NCBI GenBank assembly: GCA_948530865.1
Contig: CAOTKV010000018.1
Coordinates: 1 to 40,666, forward strand
Source: an uncultured Clostridia bacterium
GTDB taxonomy: Bacteria > Bacillota > Clostridia > TANB77 > CAG-508
DNA length: 40,666 bases
Direction of reading: 5' to 3'
Each line of letters starts with the position of its first letter. Positions within the stretch are counted from its first letter, which is position 1. The position numbers and the translations under genes were made by a program. The notes below the pieces were generated by a model. The model ran no database searches. It was not told where the DNA came from and saw nothing but the letters and a program-made list of their open reading frames with translations. Positions 6,495-14,772 of the stretch are shown in pieces.

Positions 6495-6760
6495 TGGATT
6501 TTAATACATTAGAAATTATAGGATTAGCATTTTTGTCAGGACTTAAAATTACAGAAATAGCAGAAGATATAATGAATGAAGAAGAAACAGAAGATACAGA
6601 AAAAGCAGAATGTGAAGGAAAACATTGTAAAACTGAGCAAGAAGATATCAAAACAAAAATTGAAGATAAAATTGGAAAAATAGAAGTACATAAAATAACA
6701 TCAGTAAAAGATTTAGATCAAGTAATAAATAATATTAAAAAAATTATGGGAGGTAACTAA
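6494..6760 (+). CDS. Acidic early protein (88 aa), unknown
   Basis: Starts at the TAATG overlap after GAGGTG. A short hydrophobic N-terminus (LEIIGLAFLSGL) is followed by a very acidic stretch (NEEETEDTEKAECEGKHC) and a helical C-terminus (VKDLDQVINNIKKI). No family is recognised. Confidence 0.7.
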   Translation: MDFNTLEIIGLAFLSGLKITEIAEDIMNEEETEDTEKAECEGKHCKTEQEDIKTKIEDKIGKIEVHKITSVKDLDQVINNIKKIMGGN

Positions 6761-6762
6761 TT

Positions 6763-7326
6763 ATGGAAAAACCAGCAGGATATGATGAAGCACAAAGCTT
6801 CGGAGAATTTGAAACATTACCAGCAGGAGGATATAAATGCTTAATAAAAAAAGTAGTATGTGAAAAAACACAAGCAGGAAAAGAATTTCTAAAAATTGGA
6901 TTTGATATTGCAGAAGGAGAATACAAGGATTTTTATCAAAAGAAATTTGATAATGATACTAGATCTCCTGAAGAAAGAAAATGGAGTGGTATTTGGACAG
7001 TATTTACCGAAGGTTATAATCCAGGGACAACAAATCCAAAATTTAAAGGTCTTATAACCTCAGTAGAAGCATCAAATGCAAATTTCAAATTTGATTTTGA
7101 TGAACAAAAATTAGTTAACAAAAAAATAGGTTTAGTCTTTAGAGAAGAAGAATTTTTAGGTACAGACGGATTACCACATACAGCAGTAAAGCCTTTCTTT
7201 GCAGTATCTTATGACAAAGCAGAAGAAGCAAAAATACCAAATAAAAAAGTATTGAGTGACAATCAATATGATCAAGCATTTGATGCAACAGCATCTGCTG
7301 CAGATAATGATGACCTTCCTTTTTAG
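6763..7326 (+). CDS. DUF669-family protein, likely phage ssDNA-binding protein
   Basis: 187 residues with DUF669 features: an N-terminal ETLPAGGYKCLIKKV, LKIGFDIAEGEYKDFY, and RKWSGIWTVFTEGY. The C-terminus is acidic and ends DDLPF, like the SSB tip that docks replication and repair partners. It lies between the Sak4-like ATPase and the primase/helicase genes, where SSB-type proteins are expected. SD GGAGG, spacing good. Single-strand binding is inferred from family context and the tail. Confidence 0.8.
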   Translation: MEKPAGYDEAQSFGEFETLPAGGYKCLIKKVVCEKTQAGKEFLKIGFDIAEGEYKDFYQKKFDNDTRSPEERKWSGIWTVFTEGYNPGTTNPKFKGLITSVEASNANFKFDFDEQKLVNKKIGLVFREEEFLGTDGLPHTAVKPFFAVSYDKAEEAKIPNKKVLSDNQYDQAFDATASAADNDDLPF

Positions 7327-7336
7327 GAGGTAAATT

Positions 7337-7945
7337 ATGAGTTTGATCAGAGAAGTTAAAGAAAGAGCAAATATAGTAAAAGTAGCAGAACTTTATGGAT
7401 TAAAACTGAATAGGGCATATAAATGTGTATGCCCATTCCATAAAGAAAAAACAGCTAGTCTTTCAATATCACCACAAAAACAAATATGGAAATGTTTTGG
7501 ATGTGGCAAAGGTGGCGATTCAATTTCTCTTGTATCAGAATTATTAAATATAAATGCTTTAGAAGCAGCCAAAAGTATAAATTACACTTTAGGATTAGGA
7601 TTAGATCCAAATCAAAAAAGCAACTATTTTGAAATTAATAAATATAAAAATAAGCAAAAAACTGAAGAAATATTTAAGAAATGGGAAAATAAAACATTTC
7701 AATTATTGTGTGATTATCTGCATTTACTTTGGAAATGGGAAGAAGAATATGCACCTAAAAATATGGAAGAAGATCCAAACGATTTATTTGTAGAAGCAAT
7801 GCACAATAAAGATTATATTGACTATTTAATAGAGACAATTTTTATAAATGGAACAAACGAAGATAAAATATGGTTTTGGAAACACGAAAAAAAGGTGGTG
7901 AGAAGAATTGAATCAAGAGTTAGAACTTTCAGAGCAATTAATTGA
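7337..7945 (+). CDS. CHC2 zinc-finger primase N-terminal protein
   Basis: 202 residues. The DnaG-type CHC2 zinc finger is clear: Cys32-x2-His35 ... Cys53-x2-Cys56, with the characteristic IWKCFGCGKGGDSISLV. The TOPRIM catalytic domain of full primases is absent; the remainder is a helical, Trp-rich extension. The final part overlaps the DUF927 helicase gene by 38 nt, suggesting that the two polypeptides form a split primase-helicase. Confidence 0.9.
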   Translation: MSLIREVKERANIVKVAELYGLKLNRAYKCVCPFHKEKTASLSISPQKQIWKCFGCGKGGDSISLVSELLNINALEAAKSINYTLGLGLDPNQKSNYFEINKYKNKQKTEEIFKKWENKTFQLLCDYLHLLWKWEEEYAPKNMEEDPNDLFVEAMHNKDYIDYLIETIFINGTNEDKIWFWKHEKKVVRRIESRVRTFRAIN

Positions 7946-9812
7946 TGAGGGGTTTACACCTTTTGGGGAGATTAGTGAATTAACAAAAGAGCAAATTTTA
8001 GATAAGGAAATATTTGAACATATTTTTTCAATAGATAACCAAATAGCAAGAACAACACTAATTATACGATTACAAGATAAGGCCAGAGAACTTGGAAACA
8101 TAAGGAGTTTTGACAAACTTTTAAAAGCATATCAAACAGAATTTGCACAACGATTTAAACAAAGAGGTAGCAATACAATTCAATTCACACAGCCACCAAT
8201 TGAAAAACTAAAGTGTGGAAAGTGGGAATGTGAAGATACAGGAGTCACTAAAAGTATTATGGGTGCTGGTATGATTCCACAAACAATAGTAGCTTGCTCA
8301 CATCCTATATTACCAGTAGAAAGATTAATCAATGTTGACTCTGAAACTGAAAAAATAAAACTAGCATTTTTCAAAGATAATAAATGGCAGTACATAACAA
8401 TTGAAAGAAGTATGGTAGCAAATAAATCTAATATTATCCAATTATCAGATAGGGGAATAGAAGTAAATTCAGAGAATGCAAAGGATCTAGTTTCATATAT
8501 TGCAGATGTAGTTTCCTTAAATGCAAAAGAAATTCCAGTAAATCGTAGCACAGACAGGTTAGGATGGATAGAAAATGAATTTGCACCTTATGTAAGCGAC
8601 TTGAAGTATGATGGTGACATAGCATTTAAAGATGTATATGCAAGTATAAGAGAAGTTGGAGAATATGAAGAATGGAAAGAAGTATGTAGAAAAGTAAGAA
8701 AAGAAAGCAAAATTGCACATTTACTTTTAGCATCTTCATTTGCTAGTACACTAAATCAAATGTTAGGGGTACTGCCATTTGTAGTACATATATGGGGTGG
8801 AACAGGAACAGGTAAAACAGTAGGCTTAATGCTTGCAATGAGTGTTTGGGGTAATCCTGAAGTAGGGAAATTAGTAAGAACATTAAATGCAACACAAGTA
8901 GCACTAGCAAGATATGCAGCATTCGTACACGATATTCCATTTGCAGGAGATGAACTACAAACAATTAAAAGCAGATGGGACAGCTTTGATAACCTAGTAA
9001 TGTATTTAACAGAAGGTGTTGATAGAGGTAGAGGCAAGGCATATGGGGGAATAGAACTTTTGAAAGAATGGAATTGCTGCTTTCTATTTACAGGAGAAGA
9101 GCCAATTACAAAAGCAACATCAGGTGGAGGAGTGAAAAATAGAGTTATAGAAGTAGAAGCAACAGAAAAAGTGATTGCTGATGGTAATTTTGTAAGTAAC
9201 TTTGTTAGAAAAAATTACGGATTTGCTGGTAAAGAATTTATAAATAATATTCCTAAACAAGAAGAATTACAACAACGATATAGAGAGATATTCCAAAATA
9301 TACTACAAAAAACAGATACTACAGATAAGCAAGCAATGGCAATGGCCACAGTATTACTTGCTGATGAAATATCTACAGATTTAATTTTTAAAGATGAAAA
9401 ATTAACAATAGAAGATGTAAGTGGATGGCTTACAAGTGCAAAAGAAGTTGATGTTTCTACAAGAGCATATGAATGGACAATGAACTGGATTTCACAAAAC
9501 ATAAATAGATTTAGAGAAAACGAAAATGGAGAAATTTGGGGTAAATATGTTGAAAACGAAGATATTTGTTTAGTAAATAAAAGTTTATATGCTGAAGCAT
9601 TAAACAAAGCAGGTTTTGATTTTTCAGCAGTAATAAGAAACTTTGCAGACAGAGGTCAAATAGAAAGAAATTCACAAGGAAAATTTACACATTCTACTAA
9701 AGCATTCGGTGTAAAGGCAAACTATATAAAATTTAGATTAGAACCAGAAAAATCGGATCTTGCTTACGAAGAAGAATATAAACAACAAGAAATGGAAGAT
9801 CTACCATTTTAA
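7908..9812 (+). CDS. DUF927 replicative helicase/primase-associated ATPase
   Basis: 634 residues from TTG 7908, with GGTGGTGA just upstream. Walker A is IWGGTGTGKTVGLML at about residues 294-308, and the acidic Walker B-like motif is PFAGDEL near 346; both fit DUF927 helicase-type proteins encoded beside CHC2 primases. The C-terminus ends in EDLPF, an SSB-like acidic tip, as in the DUF669 protein. The iteron array begins two bases after its stop, so it probably loads at the adjacent origin. Confidence 0.85.
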   Translation: MNQELELSEQLIDEGFTPFGEISELTKEQILDKEIFEHIFSIDNQIARTTLIIRLQDKARELGNIRSFDKLLKAYQTEFAQRFKQRGSNTIQFTQPPIEKLKCGKWECEDTGVTKSIMGAGMIPQTIVACSHPILPVERLINVDSETEKIKLAFFKDNKWQYITIERSMVANKSNIIQLSDRGIEVNSENAKDLVSYIADVVSLNAKEIPVNRSTDRLGWIENEFAPYVSDLKYDGDIAFKDVYASIREVGEYEEWKEVCRKVRKESKIAHLLLASSFASTLNQMLGVLPFVVHIWGGTGTGKTVGLMLAMSVWGNPEVGKLVRTLNATQVALARYAAFVHDIPFAGDELQTIKSRWDSFDNLVMYLTEGVDRGRGKAYGGIELLKEWNCCFLFTGEEPITKATSGGGVKNRVIEVEATEKVIADGNFVSNFVRKNYGFAGKEFINNIPKQEELQQRYREIFQNILQKTDTTDKQAMAMATVLLADEISTDLIFKDEKLTIEDVSGWLTSAKEVDVSTRAYEWTMNWISQNINRFRENENGEIWGKYVENEDICLVNKSLYAEALNKAGFDFSAVIRNFADRGQIERNSQGKFTHSTKAFGVKANYIKFRLEPEKSDLAYEEEYKQQEMEDLPF

Positions 9813-9813
9813 A

Positions 9814-10073
9814 GTCTAACCTAAAGTTAAAAGGTTAGACCAAGGTTAGACCCTATGAAAACATAGAGCCAAGCAACTTATATAAAATAAAAATATAAAA
9901 GTCTAACCTCTAACCAAATAATAATATACATATGGGAATTTTTATTTAAAATCTAAAAAATAAAACTTTCATAAAAAATATAAATATATTCACGGAAAAA
10001 GGTTAGACAGGTTAGACCATTTGAAAAATAGCATATTTGAGGTATGCAAAAAATGTAAGACGGAGGTTAGACC
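9814..10073. other. Probable phage replication origin: GGTTAGACC iteron array
   Basis: The nonamer GGTTAGACC or its core recurs in both orientations: complement 9814-9821, + 9833-9841, + 9844-9852, complement 9901-9908, partial complement 9909-9915, + 10001-10008, + 10010-10018 and + 10065-10073. A very A/T-rich stretch of about 85 bp (9916-10000) between the clusters could be the unwinding element. The last copy overlaps the SD region of the 10077 gene. Position after the helicase gene supports origin function. No gene was found in this interval. Confidence 0.75.
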
Positions 10074-10076
10074 ATA

Positions 10077-10469
10077 ATGAAAAGTAAAGAAGAAATTATA
10101 AACGATTCTATAAAACTTGAAACACCTCCTGGAGATTATAATTTATTAGAAATACATTGTTTTCTAGCATTAAAGCAGTTATTAGTAATGTTTCATAATA
10201 AGCAGATAACTACTGAAAATGCTAGTAAAACAAAACAACTAATATTAGCAGACTATGAAAAGAGATGGAAGGAATATGAATTTCAAACATCAATGTTTCA
10301 AGAACATATAGAACATTTAAAAAATACTGAAATGCAAAGAACAAAATTAAGAAAAATACTAAATGGAGAAGCGGAAGAAGCAAAACCAATTACTGAAGAA
10401 AGGTTATGCGAAACATTAAATCTTGCAGTAGAGATACTTGCTACTGTATTTAAGGGGGAATTTATATGA
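10077..10469 (+). CDS. Early phage protein (130 aa), unknown
   Basis: ATG 10077 with GGAGG at 10062-10066. Predicted all-helical: EIHCFLALKQLLVMFHNKQIT, then a charged coiled coil to about residue 95 and a C-terminal helix. An origin iteron overlaps the leader, so origin binding could also affect its expression. No family is recognised. Confidence 0.75.
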   Translation: MKSKEEIINDSIKLETPPGDYNLLEIHCFLALKQLLVMFHNKQITTENASKTKQLILADYEKRWKEYEFQTSMFQEHIEHLKNTEMQRTKLRKILNGEAEEAKPITEERLCETLNLAVEILATVFKGEFI

Positions 10470-10732
10470 TTATAATTAGTCAAAGTAAAAGAATGATCAT
10501 AAATCTGGAAAGTATATTAGGGTTAGGATTATCAAGTTTAGAAGATAAAAGTATAGCCATAAAGATGTATGAATCAAACGATAGAGTAGGAATTACAATA
10601 GCAAGATATGAAACAGCAAAAAGAGCACAAGAAGTATTACAAGAAATAGTAAACAAATATAGACAATACAATTTGGATAATAATAAAGCAGTAACAATGC
10701 TTCCAAAAGTATATGAAATGCCAAAGGAGTAA
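10466..10732 (+). CDS. Small PH-like-fold phage protein (88 aa)
   Basis: Begins MIIISQSKRMIINLESI and contains IAIKMYESNDRVGITIARYETAKRA plus a C-terminal helix. This strand-strand-helix pattern is common in small conserved proteins of Firmicutes phages that resemble PH-like domains. Function is unknown. SD GGGGG; overlaps the upstream gene by 4 nt (ATGA). Confidence 0.7.
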   Translation: MIIISQSKRMIINLESILGLGLSSLEDKSIAIKMYESNDRVGITIARYETAKRAQEVLQEIVNKYRQYNLDNNKAVTMLPKVYEMPKE

Positions 10733-10738
10733 TGTTAT

Positions 10739-10969
10739 ATGATAAAAGATTTAAGTACAAAATATGGAAAATTTATAAATGGAAATGCTTATGATTTTGT
10801 AGAACCTAGTTATACACTAATTTGTGATTATTGTGGAAAAGAAGTACCTAGATTTGCAAATTTTATGGATGCAGTAAATTATAAAAAGGACAATGGGTGG
10901 AAAAGTATTAATACATTAGGAGAATGGACAGATATGTGTTTAGAATGCAGAAAGAACAATAAGGAGTGA
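10739..10969 (+). CDS. Small zinc-ribbon-like protein (76 aa)
   Basis: Two CxxC pairs, CDYCG near residue 30 and CLEC near 70, are separated by about 40 residues, a zinc-ribbon arrangement. Between them is NFMDAVNYKKDNGWKSINTLG. Such proteins are frequent in early regions of Clostridia phages. SD AAGGAG. Function unknown. Confidence 0.75.
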   Translation: MIKDLSTKYGKFINGNAYDFVEPSYTLICDYCGKEVPRFANFMDAVNYKKDNGWKSINTLGEWTDMCLECRKNNKE

Positions 10970-10973
10970 AATT

Positions 10974-11207
10974 ATGGGAGATGCAAATGTTGAACAAATT
11001 TTAAATAAAATGAAAAATAAATATAAGATTGCATTATTTATGGTAATAAGAAATTCAATAGTAATGCCTAAAGGTATTAAATTAGGAAAAACAGAAAAAG
11101 AAATAAATAAAATGTCATATGAAACAATGTGTGAAATCTTAACAATGATTGATTATAAAAAAGCAAAAGAACTTTATGATAAAGGAAAAGAAGTTAAAAA
11201 TGGATAA
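10974..11207 (+). CDS. Early phage protein (77 aa), unknown
   Basis: SD AAGGAG before ATG 10974. Predicted helical (MGDANVEQILNKMKNKYKIA...). Its last 8 nt overlap the DUF3268 gene start. No family is recognised. Confidence 0.7.
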   Translation: MGDANVEQILNKMKNKYKIALFMVIRNSIVMPKGIKLGKTEKEINKMSYETMCEILTMIDYKKAKELYDKGKEVKNG

Positions 11208-11613
11208 ACCAACAATATGTAGATATTGTGGAAGCCCAGTTGTTTATACATCAAATGCAGAAATATATGGCCGAGAATATGGCGAAGGAAAGTGTTATTT
11301 ATGCAGAACTTGTAGAGCATTTGTTGGAGTTCATCCAGGAACAGACACACCACTTGGAACTTTGGCCAATGAAGAATTAAGAAGATATAGGCAAGCAGCA
11401 CATTACTGGTTTGATCAGATTTGGAGAAAGCCGTTAAGAATTACAACAAGATATAAAGCGTATGGATGGCTAGCTGAACAATTAAAACTTCCAAGAGAAA
11501 GCACACATATTGGTATGTTTGAAAAAGAAGAATGTGAAAAAACAATTAGACTTTCACAAGAAAGAATAGAAAAATATAAAAAACAAAGGAGTGAGATATT
11601 TGAAGGACTTTAA
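11200..11613 (+). CDS. DUF3268 zinc-finger-containing protein
   Basis: 137 residues from ATG 11200; the open frame extends further upstream without a better SD. Features of DUF3268: CRYCGSPVVYTSNAEIYG, CYLCRTCRAFVGVHPGT, DTPLGTLANEELRRYR and THIGMF-x-EEEC. The four N-terminal cysteines should bind zinc. Common in Firmicutes phage early regions, with unknown role. Confidence 0.85.
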   Translation: MDKPTICRYCGSPVVYTSNAEIYGREYGEGKCYLCRTCRAFVGVHPGTDTPLGTLANEELRRYRQAAHYWFDQIWRKPLRITTRYKAYGWLAEQLKLPRESTHIGMFEKEECEKTIRLSQERIEKYKKQRSEIFEGL

Positions 11614-11824
11614 AGTTGGAGAATTAGTAGTTTTTATAGGTAAAAGTTATACTGGTGAAATTTATACTGTAGAAATAGGAAAAATAAAAAGACTTTGTAA
11701 AGATGGTGCTTTTGTGAATTATCATACAGGAGAAACAGCAGCAAAAACTAATTATTCAGATCTATATAAAATAAAAAATTCTTATGTTATAGAAAAAGAG
11801 AATTTAGGTGGTGGTCTTGAATGA
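11600..11824 (+). CDS. Small beta-rich protein (74 aa), unknown
   Basis: GGAG at 11588-11591 is 8 nt before TTG 11600, so TTG is chosen over the in-frame GTG 11591 that overlaps the SD. The product is KDFKVGELVVFIGKSYTGEIYTVEIGKI, a small beta-barrel pattern resembling SH3-like or KOW-type domains. Overlaps the helicase start by 4 nt (ATGA). Confidence 0.65.
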   Translation: MKDFKVGELVVFIGKSYTGEIYTVEIGKIKRLCKDGAFVNYHTGETAAKTNYSDLYKIKNSYVIEKENLGGGLE

Positions 11825-13323
11825 ATCTAGTATTAAGGGATTACCAAGAAGAATGTAATGAACTGATTGATAATCTTGAACCAGGATCATATTTAATTCA
11901 AATGGCCACAGGATTAGGAAAAACAGCAACCTTTACAAGTATAAAAAGAAAAGGTCGTGTACTAGTCCTAGCACATAGAGAAGAACTAGTAACACAACCA
12001 ATTAAATACTATGACTGTCCAGTTGGAATTGAAATGGCGAATCGCAAGTCCAACGGAGAACCAGTCGTAATAGCATCTGTACAAAGTATAATACATAGAT
12101 TAGAAAATTTCAAGACTGATGATTTCGACCTAATAATAACTGATGAAGCACATCACGCTGCAGCAAAATCATATAGGAAAATATATGAGTATTTCAAACC
12201 TAGATTACACTTGGGTTTTACAGCAACACCAAACAGGGGAGATAATGTAAGACTTGATGATATATACCAGGACATTATATTTGAAAGAGATATAAAATGG
12301 GCAATACAAAATAAATATTTAACCGACATTTATTGTTTAAGAGTAAATATAGGTTACGACATTTCAAAAGTAGCAAGAAGAATGGGCGATTTTGCACCAG
12401 GAGAATTGGAAGAAGTAATGAATCAGGATGTATTGAATAATGCAATAGCTGAAGCATACAAGAAATATGCTAAAGGACAAACTTTAATATTTGCTTGTAG
12501 TGTAGATCACGCAGAAGCAATTGCAGAGAAAATCCCAGGTGCAGTAGCAGTAACATCAAAGACTAAAAACAGAGATGAATTAATTAAAAAATTTACGAAT
12601 AGGGAAATCCCAGTATTAGTAAACTGTATGATATTTACTGAAGGAACAGATATGCCACTTGTTGAAACTGTAATGATAGCAAGACCAACAAGTAACAGCA
12701 GTTTATATACACAAATGGTAGGTAGAGGACTAAGACTTTATCCAGGAAAAGAAAAACTTACATTGATAGATTTAGTTGGTACAACAGGAAGGGCAAATTT
12801 ATGCACAGCACCAACTTTAATAGGAGTAGATTTAAATGCAGTACCAGCAAACAAGCAAGATGAAATACAAGGAGATTTATTTGAACTTCCTGACTTAATA
12901 GTAAAAAAATCAGACTGTCCTGCGAGTTGGATTAGAAATATAGAAATAGTTAATTTATGGGCAAAAGAACAGGAATATAATACACACGGAGTTAATTATT
13001 TTAAGATGCCAAATGGTGATATGGTAGTTAGTATTCCAAAGAAAAGAATAAGAATACCAGCACAAGACGAGTTAGGAAAGACAACAATAGGTGGACAAAA
13101 AGTGAATATGCAAAGAGCACTTGATAAAGTATTTAAATATTTACAAGATGAATATCCACAATATGAGTATATTTGGAATGTTGACCAAATGAGAAAGTGG
13201 GGAAAAGTACCAGCAAGTGAAAAGCAAGTTAGTATGATCAAAAGATTTATGAAAGACTTTGACACAGAAAACTTAAACAAAATGCAAGCAACACAAATTT
13301 TAAATAGATTATTTTACCGATAA
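11821..13323 (+). CDS. SF2 DEAD/DEAH-box DNA helicase
   Basis: 500 residues. The Q-like RDYQEECNELI is followed by Walker A MATGLGKTAT (about 28-37), VLAHREELV, DEAH at about 107-110, LGFTATPNRGD (motif III), then helicase_C motifs TLIFACSVDHAEAI, NCMIFTEGTDMPLV and MVGRGLRLYPGKEKLTLIDLVG (motif VI). This is the SSL2/RecG-like phage helicase family common in Firmicutes phages, probably assisting replication or recombination. It ends the first early operon; a new promoter follows. Confidence 0.92.
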   Translation: MNLVLRDYQEECNELIDNLEPGSYLIQMATGLGKTATFTSIKRKGRVLVLAHREELVTQPIKYYDCPVGIEMANRKSNGEPVVIASVQSIIHRLENFKTDDFDLIITDEAHHAAAKSYRKIYEYFKPRLHLGFTATPNRGDNVRLDDIYQDIIFERDIKWAIQNKYLTDIYCLRVNIGYDISKVARRMGDFAPGELEEVMNQDVLNNAIAEAYKKYAKGQTLIFACSVDHAEAIAEKIPGAVAVTSKTKNRDELIKKFTNREIPVLVNCMIFTEGTDMPLVETVMIARPTSNSSLYTQMVGRGLRLYPGKEKLTLIDLVGTTGRANLCTAPTLIGVDLNAVPANKQDEIQGDLFELPDLIVKKSDCPASWIRNIEIVNLWAKEQEYNTHGVNYFKMPNGDMVVSIPKKRIRIPAQDELGKTTIGGQKVNMQRALDKVFKYLQDEYPQYEYIWNVDQMRKWGKVPASEKQVSMIKRFMKDFDTENLNKMQATQILNRLFYR

Positions 13324-13382
13324 AGTACATTGAAAATATAATAAAATACATAGTTTATCAGGAATTTAAAATTTTATTAAAA

Positions 13383-13423
13383 TACTATTGACATACTATT
13401 AAAATTGTAGTAAAATAATAGTA
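13383..13423 (+). promoter_or_regulatory. Promoter and operator of the RHH regulator
   Basis: -35 TTGACA (13388-13393) and -10 TAAAAT (13411-13416) are 17 bp apart. TACTATT occurs at 13383-13389 and 13394-13400 (11-bp period, one helical turn), with an inverted AATAGTA at 13417-13423. This is a typical operator layout for the ribbon-helix-helix protein encoded just downstream, implying autoregulation. Confidence 0.7.
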
Positions 13424-13449
13424 AAGATAAAGAAAAGGGAGGAGATAGT

Positions 13450-13581
13450 ATGAATGATAAAGTTTTAAATATGACAATGCCATCTGAATTGTATGAGAAA
13501 TTGCAAGAAGAGGCAAAAAAGAAAAGTATATCTTTAGCAGCATTAGTAAGAATGATATGTTCTGAGTACTTAAATAAATAA
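13450..13581 (+). CDS. Ribbon-helix-helix (CopG/Arc-type) regulator, 43 aa
   Basis: SD GGGAGGAG precedes ATG 13450. The product has an N-terminal strand (VLNMTMPSELYEKL) followed by two helices (EEAKKKSISLAALVRMICSEYL), the minimal RHH fold. It has its own sigma-A-like promoter with TACTATT repeats in and around the core elements. The targets beyond its own promoter are unknown. Confidence 0.8.
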   Translation: MNDKVLNMTMPSELYEKLQEEAKKKSISLAALVRMICSEYLNK

Positions 13582-13587
13582 AAAAGA

Positions 13588-13693
13588 GATACAGTGTCCT
13601 GTCTGGTAAACTAAAACACTGTATCAAGTTCGAACTACTTGAAAAGTAATTCTATAAATATTATAACATATAGAATACCTATTTTTCAAGTAG
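13588..13693 (+). ncRNA. Two consecutive hairpins in a structured leader or small RNA
   Basis: Hairpin A: GATACAGTGT (13588-13597) pairs with ACACTGTATC (13616-13625). Then comes the palindrome GTTCGAAC (13628-13635). Hairpin B: CTACTTGAAAA (13635-13645) pairs with TTTTCAAGTAG (13683-13693), with a nested TTCTATA (13650-13656) and TATAGAA (13669-13675). Neither hairpin has a clear T tract, so they are not ordinary terminators. The element follows the RHH gene and ends 35 nt before the next start codon. It may be a leader, a small RNA or DNA binding sites. Confidence 0.5.
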
Positions 13694-13728
13694 CCAAAAG
13701 TGAATATTTGAAAGGTAGGTATTTTATT

Positions 13729-13863
13729 ATGGAAAAATTATTATTTAATTTAAAAATGAAAATTAAAGCAGAATGGGATATTGATGTAGATGAAAGTACA
13801 TTAAAAGTCATTATACAAGATGAACAAAGAATGAAAATGTTTAAAGAAATGGGGTATGTATAA
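13729..13863 (+). CDS. Small protein (44 aa), unknown
   Basis: ATG 13729 after AAAGGTAGG; the frame is open further upstream, but that part overlaps the hairpins and lacks an SD. The product is MEKLLFNLKMKIKAEWDIDVDE..., with a C-terminal helix. Ends with the TAATG overlap to the endonuclease. No family is recognised. Confidence 0.55.
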   Translation: MEKLLFNLKMKIKAEWDIDVDESTLKVIIQDEQRMKMFKEMGYV

Positions 13864-14354
13864 TGAAAAATTTAATAGGTCAAAAGTTTGGAAGATTAAC
13901 AGTTATAAAAAGAAGTAGAACAGATAAGTTTGGACATATTTTATGGCTTTGCAAATGTGAATGTGGAAATGAAAAAGAAGTTATTTCATCAAATTTAATT
14001 AGAGGTTATACACAAAGTTGTGGTTGTATTCAAAAAGAAAAGCCAAACAATACACAACATGGATTAAGTAAAACAACGATATACAAAAAATGGAAAGGAA
14101 TGAAAAATCGTTGTTTTAATCCTAAATCATTAAAATATAAAGATTATGGAGGGAGAGGAATAACAGTTTGTGAAGAATGGAGAAATGATTTTATAAAATA
14201 TTATGAATATGTTTCTAAACTTCCACATTTTAATGAGAAAGGCTATTCAATAGATAGAATAAATGACAATGGAAATTATGAGCCTGGAAATGTAAGGTGG
14301 GCAACTGCAAAAGAACAAGCAAACAATACAAGGAGAAATAAAACGAATGGGTAG
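13863..14354 (+). CDS. HNH/AP2-type phage endonuclease (possible homing enzyme)
   Basis: 163 residues. The N-terminal IGQKFGRLTVIKRSRTDKFG is followed by a Cys cluster WLCKCECGNEKEV ... YTQSCGC, then YKKWKGMKNRCFNPK, YGGRGITVCEEW, YSIDRINDNGNYEPGNVRWAT and KEQANNTR. The last segments match the C-terminal half of HNH/AP2-domain free-standing endonucleases common in Firmicutes phages. It is placed between small early genes and recU-like, consistent with a mobile insertion. Overlaps the next gene by 8 nt. Confidence 0.75.
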   Translation: MKNLIGQKFGRLTVIKRSRTDKFGHILWLCKCECGNEKEVISSNLIRGYTQSCGCIQKEKPNNTQHGLSKTTIYKKWKGMKNRCFNPKSLKYKDYGGRGITVCEEWRNDFIKYYEYVSKLPHFNEKGYSIDRINDNGNYEPGNVRWATAKEQANNTRRNKTNG

Positions 14355-14772
14355 AAATTTAGGAAAAGCATTTGAAAAACAAATAAATAAAGTCTGTGAT
14401 TACATAAATTCCATAGGGGGATTTGCTAGTAAGCTATCCCCTGAAAGACTTTATGATGGTACATATATTAAAGGAGAGGCATTTGATTATATTGTTTTAA
14501 TGAAAGAATACAAGGCTTGCTTTGACGCTAAATATGTTTCAGGGACAGTATGGAGAATGCAACCAAAGGATATTAGACAATGTGATGAAATGAAAAAATG
14601 TAAAAATGCAGGTCTTAAAGCATATTTTCTTATATGTTTTGAAGGTCACGATGTAAGAATGATAGATGTTGATACAGCAATATCAACCTTAAGACACGGA
14701 AGTAAAACAATATCTGCAGAAGGTAATCCGAGTTGGGATTTAATAAAAATATTAGGAGGTACACAAAAGTGA
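14347..14772 (+). CDS. RecU-like Holliday junction resolvase
   Basis: 141 residues with the RecU/PRFA-like layout: GRNLGKAFEKQINKVCDYI, FASKLSPERLYDG, a nuclease core FDYIVLMKEYKACFDAKYVSGTVW (D...DAK), QCDEMKKCKNAGLKAYFLICFE. It probably resolves recombination intermediates or trims branched DNA before packaging. It is translationally coupled to the next gene through GTGA at 14769-14772. Confidence 0.8.
   Translation: MGRNLGKAFEKQINKVCDYINSIGGFASKLSPERLYDGTYIKGEAFDYIVLMKEYKACFDAKYVSGTVWRMQPKDIRQCDEMKKCKNAGLKAYFLICFEGHDVRMIDVDTAISTLRHGSKTISAEGNPSWDLIKILGGTQK

Noticed and set aside
8180..9607. Several minus-strand frames within the DUF927 helicase gene
   Set aside because: Hydrophobic shadow translations of an A-rich gene, without SD sites or operon logic.
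14347..14772. Alternative genetic code with TGA as Trp, given the AT richness
   Set aside because: TGA ends the RecU-like gene and the ORF at 16706 at sensible positions, and Trp is encoded by TGG throughout.
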